A DNA stretch of 64,000 nucleotides from UBA5972 sp964567685 (GTDB lineage Bacteria; Pseudomonadota; Alphaproteobacteria; Rhodobacterales; Rhodobacteraceae). Below the pieces are notes generated by a model that was not told the origin of the DNA, did no database searches, and saw nothing but the letters and a program-made list of their open reading frames with translations. Below are positions 52,000-60,905 of this stretch, piece after piece. The DNA is taken from assembly GCA_964567685.1 (NCBI GenBank), contig CAZMNO010000015.1:1-64000 (forward strand). The letters are read 5' to 3'. Within the stretch, counting starts at the first letter, position 1; each line of letters begins with the position of its first letter. Made by a program: the position numbers and the translations under genes.

Positions 52000-53157
52000 T
52001 CAGCCTTTGCTGAGCAGAATCTCTCGTGGATAGTTGGTAATATAGTCGCTCCCGGTATCTGTCACCACGACGGAATCCCCGATCCGCCCCGCTGTCGCAC
52101 CGTCAATCGAAATTCCGCCATCCACCGCAAAGGTCATCCCTGCCTCAAGCACCGTCTTGTCACCGGTTTTCAACTCCGGCGCTTCCAGATATGCGACGCC
52201 AATAGACCGCCCGGTACGATAACCGGTTTCATAGCCGCACTCACGATAAACCTCGTTCGCTGCCTCGGCGACATCTTCGGCCAGCACGCCCGGCCTGATT
52301 GCGGCAATCGCCGCCTGTTGCGCCGCAATCGCCGCTTCTTGCACATCACGCGCCTGATCGGTGACATCGCCGATATGGAACATACGATCAAAGCCAAGTT
52401 TGTATTGCTTGAACTGCGCCATGTTGCAAAAGCAGAAATAGACCGGGTCGAATTTCTCGTAGGCTTTCACATTGGCGCGGCGGTGTACCATCGAGGTCTC
52501 CTTGCCGCTTTGCAGGATCTGTAGATTGTGGATCATCGGCGAAACAAACCGATCCCAGCCCCGATCCGTCAGGAAACCCGCCGCCTTGCGGCTGCCGGCG
52601 TTGATCACGGCAAGAGCACTTTCATATTCCTGCGCCCCTTCGCGCAACGAGTCATGCGCAGCCGCCATCATCGCCCCGGCGACTTCCCCGGCCTGTTTCA
52701 TCACCCCGATCTCGAACTCAGTCTTGACGACGCGCATTGCCCCAAGCACCGGGGAAATATCGGCAAGTTTGGCCTGCGGATAAGCCTCATCCAGAAAATT
52801 GCGTACAATGGCCGGAATGTGGTTCCGCTCGATCCAGATCTCTGCTGTGCTTTCACCCAGAACCTCGCCCAGGGCCCGTGCCCAGCTGCGCTGGCCCATA
52901 TCCTCCCAGACCCGCACATCCTCAACCCAGGTCATTGCGCTGACCATTTCGCTTTCCATCAGCGGTGTGATCACCACCGGCGCGTCATCGGCATCGACAA
53001 CCAGCATGGTCGGCCGGCCAAACTCGATCCCCAGATATCCCCAGAACCCGGCGAGATAGGCAATGGAGCTTTCATCGGTAAACACCGCCTTCTGAATGCC
53101 AAGTTCCTGCATGCGCAGCTGCAGATCGCGCGTTCTCTGTTTCGCTTCCTTTAGCAT
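52000..53157 (-). CDS. M24-family protein, creatinase-like, metal ligands degenerate
   Basis: 385 residues with the two-domain creatinase/prolidase fold: a Creatinase_N domain (ESSIAYLAGFWGYLGIEFGR) and an M24 pita-bread domain (MRVVKTEFEIGVMKQAGEVA, RTGRSIGVAYLEAPEL, LEAGMTFAVDGGISIDG). Of the five metal ligands of M24 aminopeptidases, the two Asp (region SMVHRRANVKAYEKFDPV) and the last Glu (RIGDSVVVT) look lost. That resembles metal-free creatinase rather than an aminopeptidase, so it may hydrolyse a creatine-like or other small C-N bond. It diverges from the racemase-fold gene across the GntR site. Confidence 0.8.
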   Translation of the reverse strand: MLKEAKQRTRDLQLRMQELGIQKAVFTDESSIAYLAGFWGYLGIEFGRPTMLVVDADDAPVVITPLMESEMVSAMTWVEDVRVWEDMGQRSWARALGEVLGESTAEIWIERNHIPAIVRNFLDEAYPQAKLADISPVLGAMRVVKTEFEIGVMKQAGEVAGAMMAAAHDSLREGAQEYESALAVINAGSRKAAGFLTDRGWDRFVSPMIHNLQILQSGKETSMVHRRANVKAYEKFDPVYFCFCNMAQFKQYKLGFDRMFHIGDVTDQARDVQEAAIAAQQAAIAAIRPGVLAEDVAEAANEVYRECGYETGYRTGRSIGVAYLEAPELKTGDKTVLEAGMTFAVDGGISIDGATAGRIGDSVVVTDTGSDYITNYPREILLSKG

Positions 53158-53189
53158 GTGGTCTCCAACTCACCTTCCCAAGAAAATTC

Positions 53190-53217
53190 TTGACCTGTAT
53201 ACAGCTTACTTGTCAAT
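53190..53217 (+). promoter_or_regulatory. Promoter with CTGTATACAG palindrome, site 3 (probable GntR operator)
   Basis: CTGTATACAG lies at 53195-53204, in the divergent region between the M24 gene and the racemase-like gene. TTGACC (53190-53195) and TCAATA (17 nt downstream) form a reasonable sigma70-type promoter pointing right, with the palindrome in the spacer, the place for a repressor. The regulator gene follows two genes downstream on that strand. Confidence 0.7.
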
Positions 53218-53260
53218 ATTAAATATACGCCGTTTCAACAGCGATTTAGGGGGAATGTGT

Positions 53261-54019
53261 ATGCAGGTAGCCGGATCTCATCCCAGGGCGCTGGAGCTTG
53301 ATGCCGGTCGGCATTCGCGGGCAAAGATCGGTTTTGTCCTGCTTGCAACCGAACAGACGATTGAGGACGACATGTTCCGGCTGCGCCCTTCAGGCGTCGG
53401 ACTTCACTTCACCCGTGCAGCCAACCCTGACAGTATCACAATCGCTTCGCTGAGTGCGCAAGCCGATGATCTGGCCCGTGCAGCGGCAACGCTTCTGCCA
53501 GATGGCAGCCTTGATGTGATCTGCTATGGCTGCACCTCGGGAAGTCTGGTCATCGGTGAGGAGAAGGTGTTCGCCGAACTCAACAAAGGCGCGCCCACAG
53601 CGACACCGACCACCCTGATCACCGGCGTCATCCGCGCGCTGAAAGCGGTCAAAGCCCGGCGCATCGTCGTCGCCACGCCCTATCTGGACGAAATCAACGA
53701 ACTGGAGGCCGACTATCTGCGCGCCGCCGGATTTGACGTGCTCGCGATCAAGGGTCTCAACCTTGAAAAAGACAGCGATATGATCCGCGTGCCCCCCGGT
53801 TTCATTGCTGAATTTGCCGCTTCACTTGACCGGTCCGATGCAGACGCCGTGTTCATCTCATGTGGCGCATTGCGCACATTGGATATCGTCGGAGAACTTG
53901 AAATCCGGCTGGGCAAACCGGTCATCTGCTCCAATCAGGCAATGGGCTGGGACGTTCTGCGCCTGGCAGGAATTCCCGACCGGATAGAGGGTTACGGTAC
54001 CTTGCTGGAGGCGCACTGA
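53261..54019 (+). CDS. Asp/Glu racemase-superfamily enzyme (maleate isomerase-like)
   Basis: 252 residues from ATG 53261, which has AGGGGGA at a good distance; ATG 53255 is too close to it. Both active-site cysteines of the racemase/isomerase type are present: Cys91 (CYGCTSGSLVIG) and Cys201 (ISCGALRTLDIV), unlike the single-Cys relative at 9174. A central VKARRIVVATPYLDEINELE completes the family picture. It may isomerise maleate-like diacids, racemise an amino acid or hydantoin, or decarboxylate an arylmalonate. It is 4 nt from the GntR gene, so it is probably regulated by it. Confidence 0.85.
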   Translation: MQVAGSHPRALELDAGRHSRAKIGFVLLATEQTIEDDMFRLRPSGVGLHFTRAANPDSITIASLSAQADDLARAAATLLPDGSLDVICYGCTSGSLVIGEEKVFAELNKGAPTATPTTLITGVIRALKAVKARRIVVATPYLDEINELEADYLRAAGFDVLAIKGLNLEKDSDMIRVPPGFIAEFAASLDRSDADAVFISCGALRTLDIVGELEIRLGKPVICSNQAMGWDVLRLAGIPDRIEGYGTLLEAH

Positions 54020-54023
54020 CATC

Positions 54024-54716
54024 ATGCCCGCTCCAACTCCGAGCAGCGATGCGAATGCCGTCACAAATGGCCGGCGCCGCACAAATGTCGAAGACATCCA
54101 GCAGGAAATCCTCCAGCGTATCTGCTTTCTCGACTACCAGCCGGGCGAACAGTTGAAAGAGGCCGAACTGGCGGCGGAATTCGGTGTCAGCCGCACACCG
54201 GTCAGAGACGCGCTCAGCCGCATCAACCATCTGGGTCTGGTGGAAACGCGCAATGGTGTCGGAACCGTTGTCGTTGAGTTGACACAAGAAAGCGTCAAAC
54301 AGGTCTATGAAATGCGCCTGCATCTCGCCACCCTCATTGGTACAATGACCCCTCTGACCATAGAAGTCCACCACATCAGGCGTGCGCAACACCTCCTCAA
54401 ACGCGCCCATTGCCTGACCGGTGATTTCGACAGCCGCGACTATGTTCGCCTCAACCACAATCTCAATGACCTGATCGCCGATCTGATCGGCAACGCGGTT
54501 CTGCGCTCGTTCTGGAGCCAGACCTATTACCAGACCGCAAGCACCTGGCACCGTGTCGCCAAACGACTTGGTGCCGGTGTTGCCCGATCACTTGTCGATG
54601 AACTGACCGATCTGAATACGGCACTTGCTGAGAAAGACCTGACCGCGCTGGGCTATGTTCAAAGGATACATATCGGCTATGGCTATCAGCGCGTGCTGAA
54701 AGTGCTGTATCAGTAG
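54024..54716 (+). CDS. GntR-family transcriptional regulator (FCD/VanR type)
   Basis: 230 residues. An N-terminal winged helix (GEQLKEAELAAEFGVSRTPV, RDALSRINHLGLVETRNGVG) is followed by an all-helical FCD ligand-binding domain (VYEMRLHLATLIGTM, YVRLNHNLNDLIADLIGNAV). FCD-type GntR proteins bind short palindromes and are released by organic acids. The CTGTATACAG sites, one directly upstream of its own operon, are its probable targets, linking it to the glutamine-synthetase-like gene and the Liv-type importer 25 kb away. Confidence 0.9.
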   Translation: MPAPTPSSDANAVTNGRRRTNVEDIQQEILQRICFLDYQPGEQLKEAELAAEFGVSRTPVRDALSRINHLGLVETRNGVGTVVVELTQESVKQVYEMRLHLATLIGTMTPLTIEVHHIRRAQHLLKRAHCLTGDFDSRDYVRLNHNLNDLIADLIGNAVLRSFWSQTYYQTASTWHRVAKRLGAGVARSLVDELTDLNTALAEKDLTALGYVQRIHIGYGYQRVLKVLYQ

Positions 54717-54749
54717 CTCAGGCGCTAAAGATGTGCCTTTCTGCGCCGC

Positions 54750-56567
54750 TCACTCCACCGCTGAAAAGAATGCCCGCACATTGCCTTGCAGCTCAACCTG
54801 AAGCTTGAACTGATCCGGCCCTTCCAGAATCTGATACATCACAATCTCCTTGGATCCGGATTGCGGCACCTGCAGGCTCATCATCGCTTTCATGATCGCC
54901 GAAAGCTTGCCGGCAAAGCTGTTTGCGGGATATTCCCGCGTGTTGAGATTGGTGAAAACACGCGCAACCGTCGCCCCGGTGGCAAGACCGCCAACAGCAG
55001 AGCCGACAACCAGTTCCTCTTTGTAATCGCACCACCAGCCCGAAGGCGTATTGATCAGCCCGCCTTTTTCCACCCGCCCGGTTTTCCAGGTGTATTTCAC
55101 CCGTCCCTCAATCTCTTCATATTCCGCCGTGGCCGTATTCATCAAACGCTGGAACTTGACGAACCCCTTGAACCGGCAGGATTTATTGACCCATTTATAA
55201 GCAAACGCCGATGTATCGCCAGGGAAATGGCTGGGCGGAAACTCCAGCCACCAGCCCTTGGATTTGACCAGCATCCCGCCATTGGTGCCAAATTCCAGCG
55301 TCAGCTTGCCAAGCGCGGGAACTATCAGGGTCTGGCTGACCTGCATCTCATCCAGCTGCCACTTCTTGGCAAGGCCACCGGCGATAAGGGTGCCCTCCAT
55401 ATCCTTGTTCATCGAGGTGTTTGCCATCAGAAGAACGATTTTCTGCACATCGTCCATGTCTTCGTCCTTGCACGGCCCCGCGGGCTGGTTGCAGACAAGG
55501 CGGAAGCGCTCGCCGGACCATTCCTCGTAGGTATAGGTCTCGCCACCCTTCTTTTTCAGAAAGGCATGCACGACAAATTCAGGGTCGTCGCCAAGATCGC
55601 CGAAATGCACATGGAACCATTCTAGCCCGGAGTCGATATTGAGCATGGCATGCTGCCAGGAGAGCTGAGGCAGAACGATCTCGGTCTTGGCCACGCCAAT
55701 CTCCGGAACCTCGTAAATCTTGTCCTCAGCACCGAAGGCCGGGGTTAGATTCTCGCCGCTATCAGACAGAAGCGGTGAACCGTCGATCATGATAGGCGCC
55801 ACCGGATCGCGGTTGAACATGCGCTTGGTGAACTCGGCCCATTGCATATCCAGACCCATCTGGCTTGCCACCGACGCGCCGTCCTTGCTCGCAGCATAAG
55901 CCGCCATCATTTCGCGAAAGCTGCCGGGGTTTTGCTGCCAGAGATAATAGACGAACAAGGCCGCGAAATGCTGAGCATCGAGCAACCCAACCTCCTGATG
56001 GTGGGCCGAGCTGAACAGATAGGCCTCAAAGCGAGAGCGTTTGTGGGTGTTTGGCGTGTTGAAATAATACTCCGCCACCTCAGCCGCCCCTTCGACCAGC
56101 CACATATCCTGCGCTGACAGACTGCCGAAATCCACCACGCCAGACCGATATGACAGGTGGTGGAACAACTCGTGCACGATATTGGTTTTAAGATCATCAA
56201 GGCTTGAAATGATGTCCGGGTCGATGATGATGGTGAAATTGGCATCGTTATTGGTCATCGCCAGCGGCTCTTCTTCACCGCTCAGCAGGTTGAGCGTCTG
56301 ATAAAGCGTCAGCTCGGCATCGTTCATCAGCTGGATCGGCACCTTTTGCGGTTCAGGGTTCATTCCGCCGCCGATCTGGCTGAAGAAAATGAACATCTCG
56401 CCATAGATCTGGTCGACAAAATCCGCGATCGTCAGGGCGAAAGTCGCGTTTTCCGGTTCAAAGGTGATGATCGCGTGATTGGTTTCAAGCACATCGGCAG
56501 CCAAAGGCGCGCTGCTCAAAAGAAACGCGGCAAGGCTGGCTTTAAGGCGTTTGACAAGCGCATACAT
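54750..56567 (-). CDS. Exported HExxH metallopeptidase-like protein
   Basis: 605 residues with a Sec signal peptide (LKASLAAFLLSSAPLAA). The zinc motif is NIVHELFHHLSYRSG (HELFH), with a downstream WLVEGAAEVAEYYF Glu that fits gluzincin-like (peptidase MA) geometry. The C-terminal 300 residues resemble no family I know and contain paired cysteines (CNQPAGPCKDE). It probably acts in the periplasm or outside the cell. It shares a 1-nt junction with the next gene and is the last of a three-gene exported-protein unit. Confidence 0.7.
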   Translation of the reverse strand: MYALVKRLKASLAAFLLSSAPLAADVLETNHAIITFEPENATFALTIADFVDQIYGEMFIFFSQIGGGMNPEPQKVPIQLMNDAELTLYQTLNLLSGEEEPLAMTNNDANFTIIIDPDIISSLDDLKTNIVHELFHHLSYRSGVVDFGSLSAQDMWLVEGAAEVAEYYFNTPNTHKRSRFEAYLFSSAHHQEVGLLDAQHFAALFVYYLWQQNPGSFREMMAAYAASKDGASVASQMGLDMQWAEFTKRMFNRDPVAPIMIDGSPLLSDSGENLTPAFGAEDKIYEVPEIGVAKTEIVLPQLSWQHAMLNIDSGLEWFHVHFGDLGDDPEFVVHAFLKKKGGETYTYEEWSGERFRLVCNQPAGPCKDEDMDDVQKIVLLMANTSMNKDMEGTLIAGGLAKKWQLDEMQVSQTLIVPALGKLTLEFGTNGGMLVKSKGWWLEFPPSHFPGDTSAFAYKWVNKSCRFKGFVKFQRLMNTATAEYEEIEGRVKYTWKTGRVEKGGLINTPSGWWCDYKEELVVGSAVGGLATGATVARVFTNLNTREYPANSFAGKLSAIMKAMMSLQVPQSGSKEIVMYQILEGPDQFKLQVELQGNVRAFFSAVE

Positions 56568-57766
56568 CAGTTCTCGATCCCGGCAATCCTGGCCCCGTCA
56601 GCGGTTTCGGTGATCACGAAAACCGGTCTCGGGGCGGAAGGTTTCTGACCTTCAAAACTCAATTGCAACCTCCCGTCCCCTAGATCCTCGATCACCGGGC
56701 GCGTCGGGTCGACCTTGAAGGCCAAGAAAAACGATTTCATCGTGATCATCTGCGCCATCGCTTTGCGGCCGTCGCGCGTGTCGGTGAAATAGGGTTCCAG
56801 AATATCGGGATTGCCCAGCAAAGCGGTTGCATCGGGCGCGCCTTCCCCCAGAAGCGTCACAACGAGCGAGCGCACCAGCGCCTCGCCGCTTGACTGATCA
56901 GCGCTGATCTCAACAGTTTCAGGCGCGCTGTCATTCGTGATCGGAGCGAGCGAGGCGATCTGCCAGCCATGCCGCCGGTCGCGGGCGAGCGTCACTTTAA
57001 AGCGGCGTGTTTCGACCATGGTGCGACGGGGAATATTAACCTCGATTATACCGGTCGGTTTGTCTGGATGCCCCCTGAATTCAATAACATTTATTGTTTT
57101 CTCCCGGTCCAGCGTTGCCGCAGCCCACAGCGTCGCGATTGAGCCAAGAGCGTTCAAACAGTCTTTGCGCGCGTCTTCGCGGCAGTCAGAGACCTGCCGC
57201 CAATACCCACCACCGCCAATAGCCCAGTGTCGGCCCAATGTCTCGTGCAACCAGGATGCCGGGTCAAGCTGCTCGCTCCTCACTGCTCTTTCTTTCTGTG
57301 CTGTCAGCCAATCCAACAGCACGGTTTCCGGTGCTGCATCAACCGGCGTCAGCCGCCGCTGGCTCAGCGCCAGCGCACGTAGCTTCCATTCACCTCTGAT
57401 CCTGATGAAATCAACCTCGGTTGACCAGTCACTGCCTGGCAATTCGCTGTAGCGCAGACGCATCCGCACCCGCGCCGCATCTTCCGCCAGTTGAACTTCA
57501 AGAACCTCACCCTCAATGGCCCCATAAAGCGCTAAATGGGTCAGAACCACGCCTTGCCCCGGCTTGATCTTTTCATTCATCCAGCGCTGATCTTCATCGA
57601 TCAGGCGCGAAAACTCAGGCGCGACCTCGCGTTTTCCAAGCGCGGCCTGCGCCTTTGCCGCGGCAATGGCCTCGCTCATATAGGCCTGTGCCTGACCGGC
57701 CAGATCCTCAGCATAAGCGGCGGGTGTCTGGGCCAAGAGGGCCAGGATCAGGGTGCGTTTAATCAT
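56567..57766 (-). CDS. Exported protein of unknown function
   Basis: About 399 residues from ATG 57766, with signal peptide MIKRTLILALLAQTPAAYAE. The body has an N-terminal helical part, then a beta-rich stretch (EVQLAEDAARVRMRLRYSEL, FIRIRGEWKLRALALSQRRL) and one cysteine pair (CREDARKDC). I recognise no domain. It overlaps the vWA gene by 8 nt and the peptidase-like gene by 1 nt, so the three proteins are made together and probably form one envelope system. Confidence 0.7.
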   Translation of the reverse strand: MIKRTLILALLAQTPAAYAEDLAGQAQAYMSEAIAAAKAQAALGKREVAPEFSRLIDEDQRWMNEKIKPGQGVVLTHLALYGAIEGEVLEVQLAEDAARVRMRLRYSELPGSDWSTEVDFIRIRGEWKLRALALSQRRLTPVDAAPETVLLDWLTAQKERAVRSEQLDPASWLHETLGRHWAIGGGGYWRQVSDCREDARKDCLNALGSIATLWAAATLDREKTINVIEFRGHPDKPTGIIEVNIPRRTMVETRRFKVTLARDRRHGWQIASLAPITNDSAPETVEISADQSSGEALVRSLVVTLLGEGAPDATALLGNPDILEPYFTDTRDGRKAMAQMITMKSFFLAFKVDPTRPVIEDLGDGRLQLSFEGQKPSAPRPVFVITETADGARIAGIEN

Positions 57767-60050
57767 GGCGCACCTCAATCGAATAGGCTGAAAACTCAGG
57801 GCGCAGGCTGGGCGACCGGCTTTCGATCAGAATGCGGATAGGCCCGGAAATATCCACCTTAACCGGTTTGTTATTGCCGCGGCCAATCCTCTTGCCACTG
57901 CCCTCATCAAAGACAGACAGCCGGTAACGCAGCTTGGGATTTTCAAGCGCCAGCGACACGCTCATCTTGCCAGCGGCATCAGGCGCATGACGCCAGACGT
58001 CAACAACATCCTCGCGCCCGATATGCCCGGCACCAACACCCGACGCACCGATCAGCGCCACATCGCCACCTTTCGGATCAGCCCCGGCATCGCCGCTTTC
58101 GCCATCGACAAAGGGCAGGAGGGATATCTGAAACAGGCTGTTGGGGGACAGCAGGCGATAATTATCCCCGATGCCAAAGATGAACCCTTTACCCTCGGTA
58201 TCGGCAAAATAGGCATCAAATGCCGTGCCGGGAATGCCGCTTCCGCGCGCTGCCTGCGCCCTGGTCGGGCTGCCATCGGGGTAAAGGATGTCAATGGTCA
58301 TCGCGGTCGGTGCAGCAGCATTTTCCCTTGGCCCGTCATCGGTCATCGAAAATTGCCGTGATTGAATAAGCCCCCGGATATGGCCCAGCTGCCCTTCCTC
58401 GCTCGCAACCCGGTAATAGCGATAGATGCCGGCCTCAAGCAATTCGCCGACCGTATAGATACCCGGCGGCAGCAGGGTTGCGGTTTCCGGCGTGTCGCCC
58501 CCCTTCACCGGGTTTTCACAGCTCGGGGCGATGCGCTCGGTCTTCTCGATCGCGACCTCAACGACTTCTTTCAGCACCCGCGCCAGCGAAGTACTATCGC
58601 TTGCGTCAAGATACTCCGTCCCCCCGGACCGCGCCACGGCCTCAAGCTTCTGCCGTTGCTCTGCATCAAGGTCATAGCCAACGACATAGGTCGAAACGTC
58701 AACCCCCGCCGCTGACAGGTCTCGTGCCGCCTGAACCGGGTCGCCACCGCAGGTCTCTTCGCCATCTGAGATCAGAACAGCGATGCGGCGCGAGGCCGGA
58801 ACCGATTGTAGGCTTTCCCCGGCCGCACTAAGCGAGGCCGCCAGAGGGGTATAGCCATATGCCGTCAACGCCCGCGCCGTTTGCGCAATGCGCCGCGCCT
58901 GATTCTTGCCAAAAGGCACGATTTCCGCGGTATTCGGGCAGCTCGCCGCGGCGGTTTTTTCAAGCCGCGTGTCAAAGCCATAGGCGCGCAGGCTGGCAAC
59001 CACATTCGCCCCGTCAATCCCCCTCACCGCCGCCGAAAGCGCTGTCTTGGCGATGGACATCTTGGTTTTGCCGCCCTGTCGCGCCGCCATCGAACCGCTG
59101 GCATCCAGGATAAAGGCAATGGCAACCGGATCGGACAGCGGTTCAGCTTCGTCAGGATCCAACCCCTTGGTGTACTCAAGCAAGCCCTTGCTGATGGCGT
59201 CAAAAGCGGGGCAACTTTCAGTCCCGGTATCGACATATCGCAACGAACCACCACTGCCACTGTCTGAAAACAGGGGGCCGCTCATGCTGGCCGATGAGGT
59301 TTCCCCCCCTTCGCCTTCAAGCGGCGGCAGGTCACCGGGCGGGGTCTTTCCAACCTCAAGACTGCCCCCACTGCCGCCTTCCGGCAGGGCCTCGTCAATC
59401 ATCGGGCCGCCAAGGCGGGCAAGGTCGCGCGCCTCTTCAATCAGAAAGAAATTCCCGCCCGAGGCAAGGGCAAGCGCGGCAAGCCCGTGCAGACGGTTCG
59501 CATCGCCAAGCGCCACCACATCAATCGCGATATCCGGCCCGGTCTGCTCGGCCACCCAAAGCGGATCATCATCGCAACTCGACACGGTATCGGTGAAATA
59601 GACAATCCGCCCACCTCCACGCGCCTGCAGATCGGCAACCGCCTGTTCAAGCGCCGCAGTGGGGGCAGACTGATGGCCATCTGCAGCCAGCGACCCGATA
59701 AAGCCCTCCAAATCGACAGACCCAAAGGGCGCATCAATCGCCGCACTTGCGCAATCCCGGGCCTTATCGCCGCTCTTCCCGGTCGAGGCCCGGCGCAACG
59801 AGACATCGTCGCGCCCGCTCAGCACCGCGTCATGGGCCCGCAGAAGCGCGCCCACCGCCTTGATCTTGGGTGCAGGCGTCAGCGCCCATTTGCCCGGTCG
59901 CCCTTCCTGATCATAAATGATGATTGTCGCGACATCGTCAAAGAACAATGGCTCGGCAGTTTGGGCACTTTCAGAAGAAGCAATGAACGAAACTGCGGCA
60001 AGCGCTAAAACACCGCCCAACCACCGCGCGGGGATATCAATTAAAAACAT
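57759..60050 (-). CDS. Exported von Willebrand factor A domain protein
   Basis: About 763 residues from ATG 60050 (MFLIDIPARWLGG; signal or anchor segment up to SSESAQTAE). The vWA domain (about 310-500) has a complete MIDAS start, IAFILDASGSMAAR, and AVLISDGEETCGGDPVQAAR. A glycine/serine-rich linker precedes it (EALPEGGSGGSLEV), and the C-terminal half looks beta-rich with repeated pre-peptidase-like texture (TATLLPPGIYTVGELLEAG). Likely periplasmic or surface-exposed, binding a protein partner through a divalent cation. It is first in the three-gene unit. Confidence 0.75.
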   Translation of the reverse strand: MFLIDIPARWLGGVLALAAVSFIASSESAQTAEPLFFDDVATIIIYDQEGRPGKWALTPAPKIKAVGALLRAHDAVLSGRDDVSLRRASTGKSGDKARDCASAAIDAPFGSVDLEGFIGSLAADGHQSAPTAALEQAVADLQARGGGRIVYFTDTVSSCDDDPLWVAEQTGPDIAIDVVALGDANRLHGLAALALASGGNFFLIEEARDLARLGGPMIDEALPEGGSGGSLEVGKTPPGDLPPLEGEGGETSSASMSGPLFSDSGSGGSLRYVDTGTESCPAFDAISKGLLEYTKGLDPDEAEPLSDPVAIAFILDASGSMAARQGGKTKMSIAKTALSAAVRGIDGANVVASLRAYGFDTRLEKTAAASCPNTAEIVPFGKNQARRIAQTARALTAYGYTPLAASLSAAGESLQSVPASRRIAVLISDGEETCGGDPVQAARDLSAAGVDVSTYVVGYDLDAEQRQKLEAVARSGGTEYLDASDSTSLARVLKEVVEVAIEKTERIAPSCENPVKGGDTPETATLLPPGIYTVGELLEAGIYRYYRVASEEGQLGHIRGLIQSRQFSMTDDGPRENAAAPTAMTIDILYPDGSPTRAQAARGSGIPGTAFDAYFADTEGKGFIFGIGDNYRLLSPNSLFQISLLPFVDGESGDAGADPKGGDVALIGASGVGAGHIGREDVVDVWRHAPDAAGKMSVSLALENPKLRYRLSVFDEGSGKRIGRGNNKPVKVDISGPIRILIESRSPSLRPEFSAYSIEVRHD

Positions 60051-60215
60051 GCCCCAGCTTAACTTTGCCCGGCCATATGTCATGGGGAAATTGGCCCGAT
60101 GGGGCAGATTTTTTGAACTGTTGCAGGAAAGGAAGCCGAGAGACTTCCGTTAATAGATTTGATTTATACGATAATTGAGCATACAAAAAGCTGCAGGCAG
60201 GCTATAGGACCCCCC

Positions 60216-60905
60216 ATGAAAACCGCATTTCGGGACGTCAAGGAAGATATCCGCGCCCGGATTATCGACGGTGTCTGGGCCCCGGGCGATCTGGTTCCCA
60301 ACGAAGTGGATATCGCGGCAGAGTTCAACTGCGCTCGCGCAACCGTCAACCGGGCGATGCGCGAACTGGCCGAAGAAGGGTTGATCGAACGCAAGCGCAA
60401 GGCCGGAACACGGGTGCGCATGGCACCGGTGCGTCAGGCGCGCTTCACCATTCCGATCCTGCGCAAAGAAGTGGAATCACGCGGGCAGATCTACCGCTAC
60501 AGCCTTGTGAGCAGCGCGGTCATGATGGCACCCGACTGGCTCAGGGCGCGGCTCGATCTCAATCCCGCCGATCAGGTTTTGCACCTTACATGCATACACT
60601 ACGCCGACGGGCATCCTTATCAGTTCGAGGATCGCTGGATCAATCTCGCAGCCCTGCCCAGCGCAAGGGAAACTGATTTCTCGCTGAACGGTCCGACAGA
60701 ATGGCTGATCGCAACGGTGCCGTTTTCAGATGCCGAAATCAGCTTTTCAGCGACTTCGGCTGATGAGACCCTGGCGCGCCATCTGGGTTGTGCCCTTGCC
60801 GATGCCCTTTTCATGGTAGAACGCTCTACCTGGTGGCAGGGTCAGGCCATCACCTTTGTCCGGCTGGTTTTTCAGCGCGGGCACCGGATGACAACCCGCT
60901 ACTGA
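60216..60905 (+). CDS. hutC: Histidine utilisation repressor HutC (GntR/UTRA)
   Basis: 229 residues from ATG 60216. The N-terminal GntR winged helix (RARIIDGVWAPGDLVPNEVD, IAAEFNCARATVNRAMRELA) and a C-terminal UTRA domain (LDLNPADQVLHLTCIHYADG, PYQFEDRWINLAALP) are typical of HutC, which responds to urocanate. It ends exactly where the convergent hutF gene ends. Its position with hutF, hutI and hutH makes the assignment firm. Confidence 0.9.
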   Translation: MKTAFRDVKEDIRARIIDGVWAPGDLVPNEVDIAAEFNCARATVNRAMRELAEEGLIERKRKAGTRVRMAPVRQARFTIPILRKEVESRGQIYRYSLVSSAVMMAPDWLRARLDLNPADQVLHLTCIHYADGHPYQFEDRWINLAALPSARETDFSLNGPTEWLIATVPFSDAEISFSATSADETLARHLGCALADALFMVERSTWWQGQAITFVRLVFQRGHRMTTRY

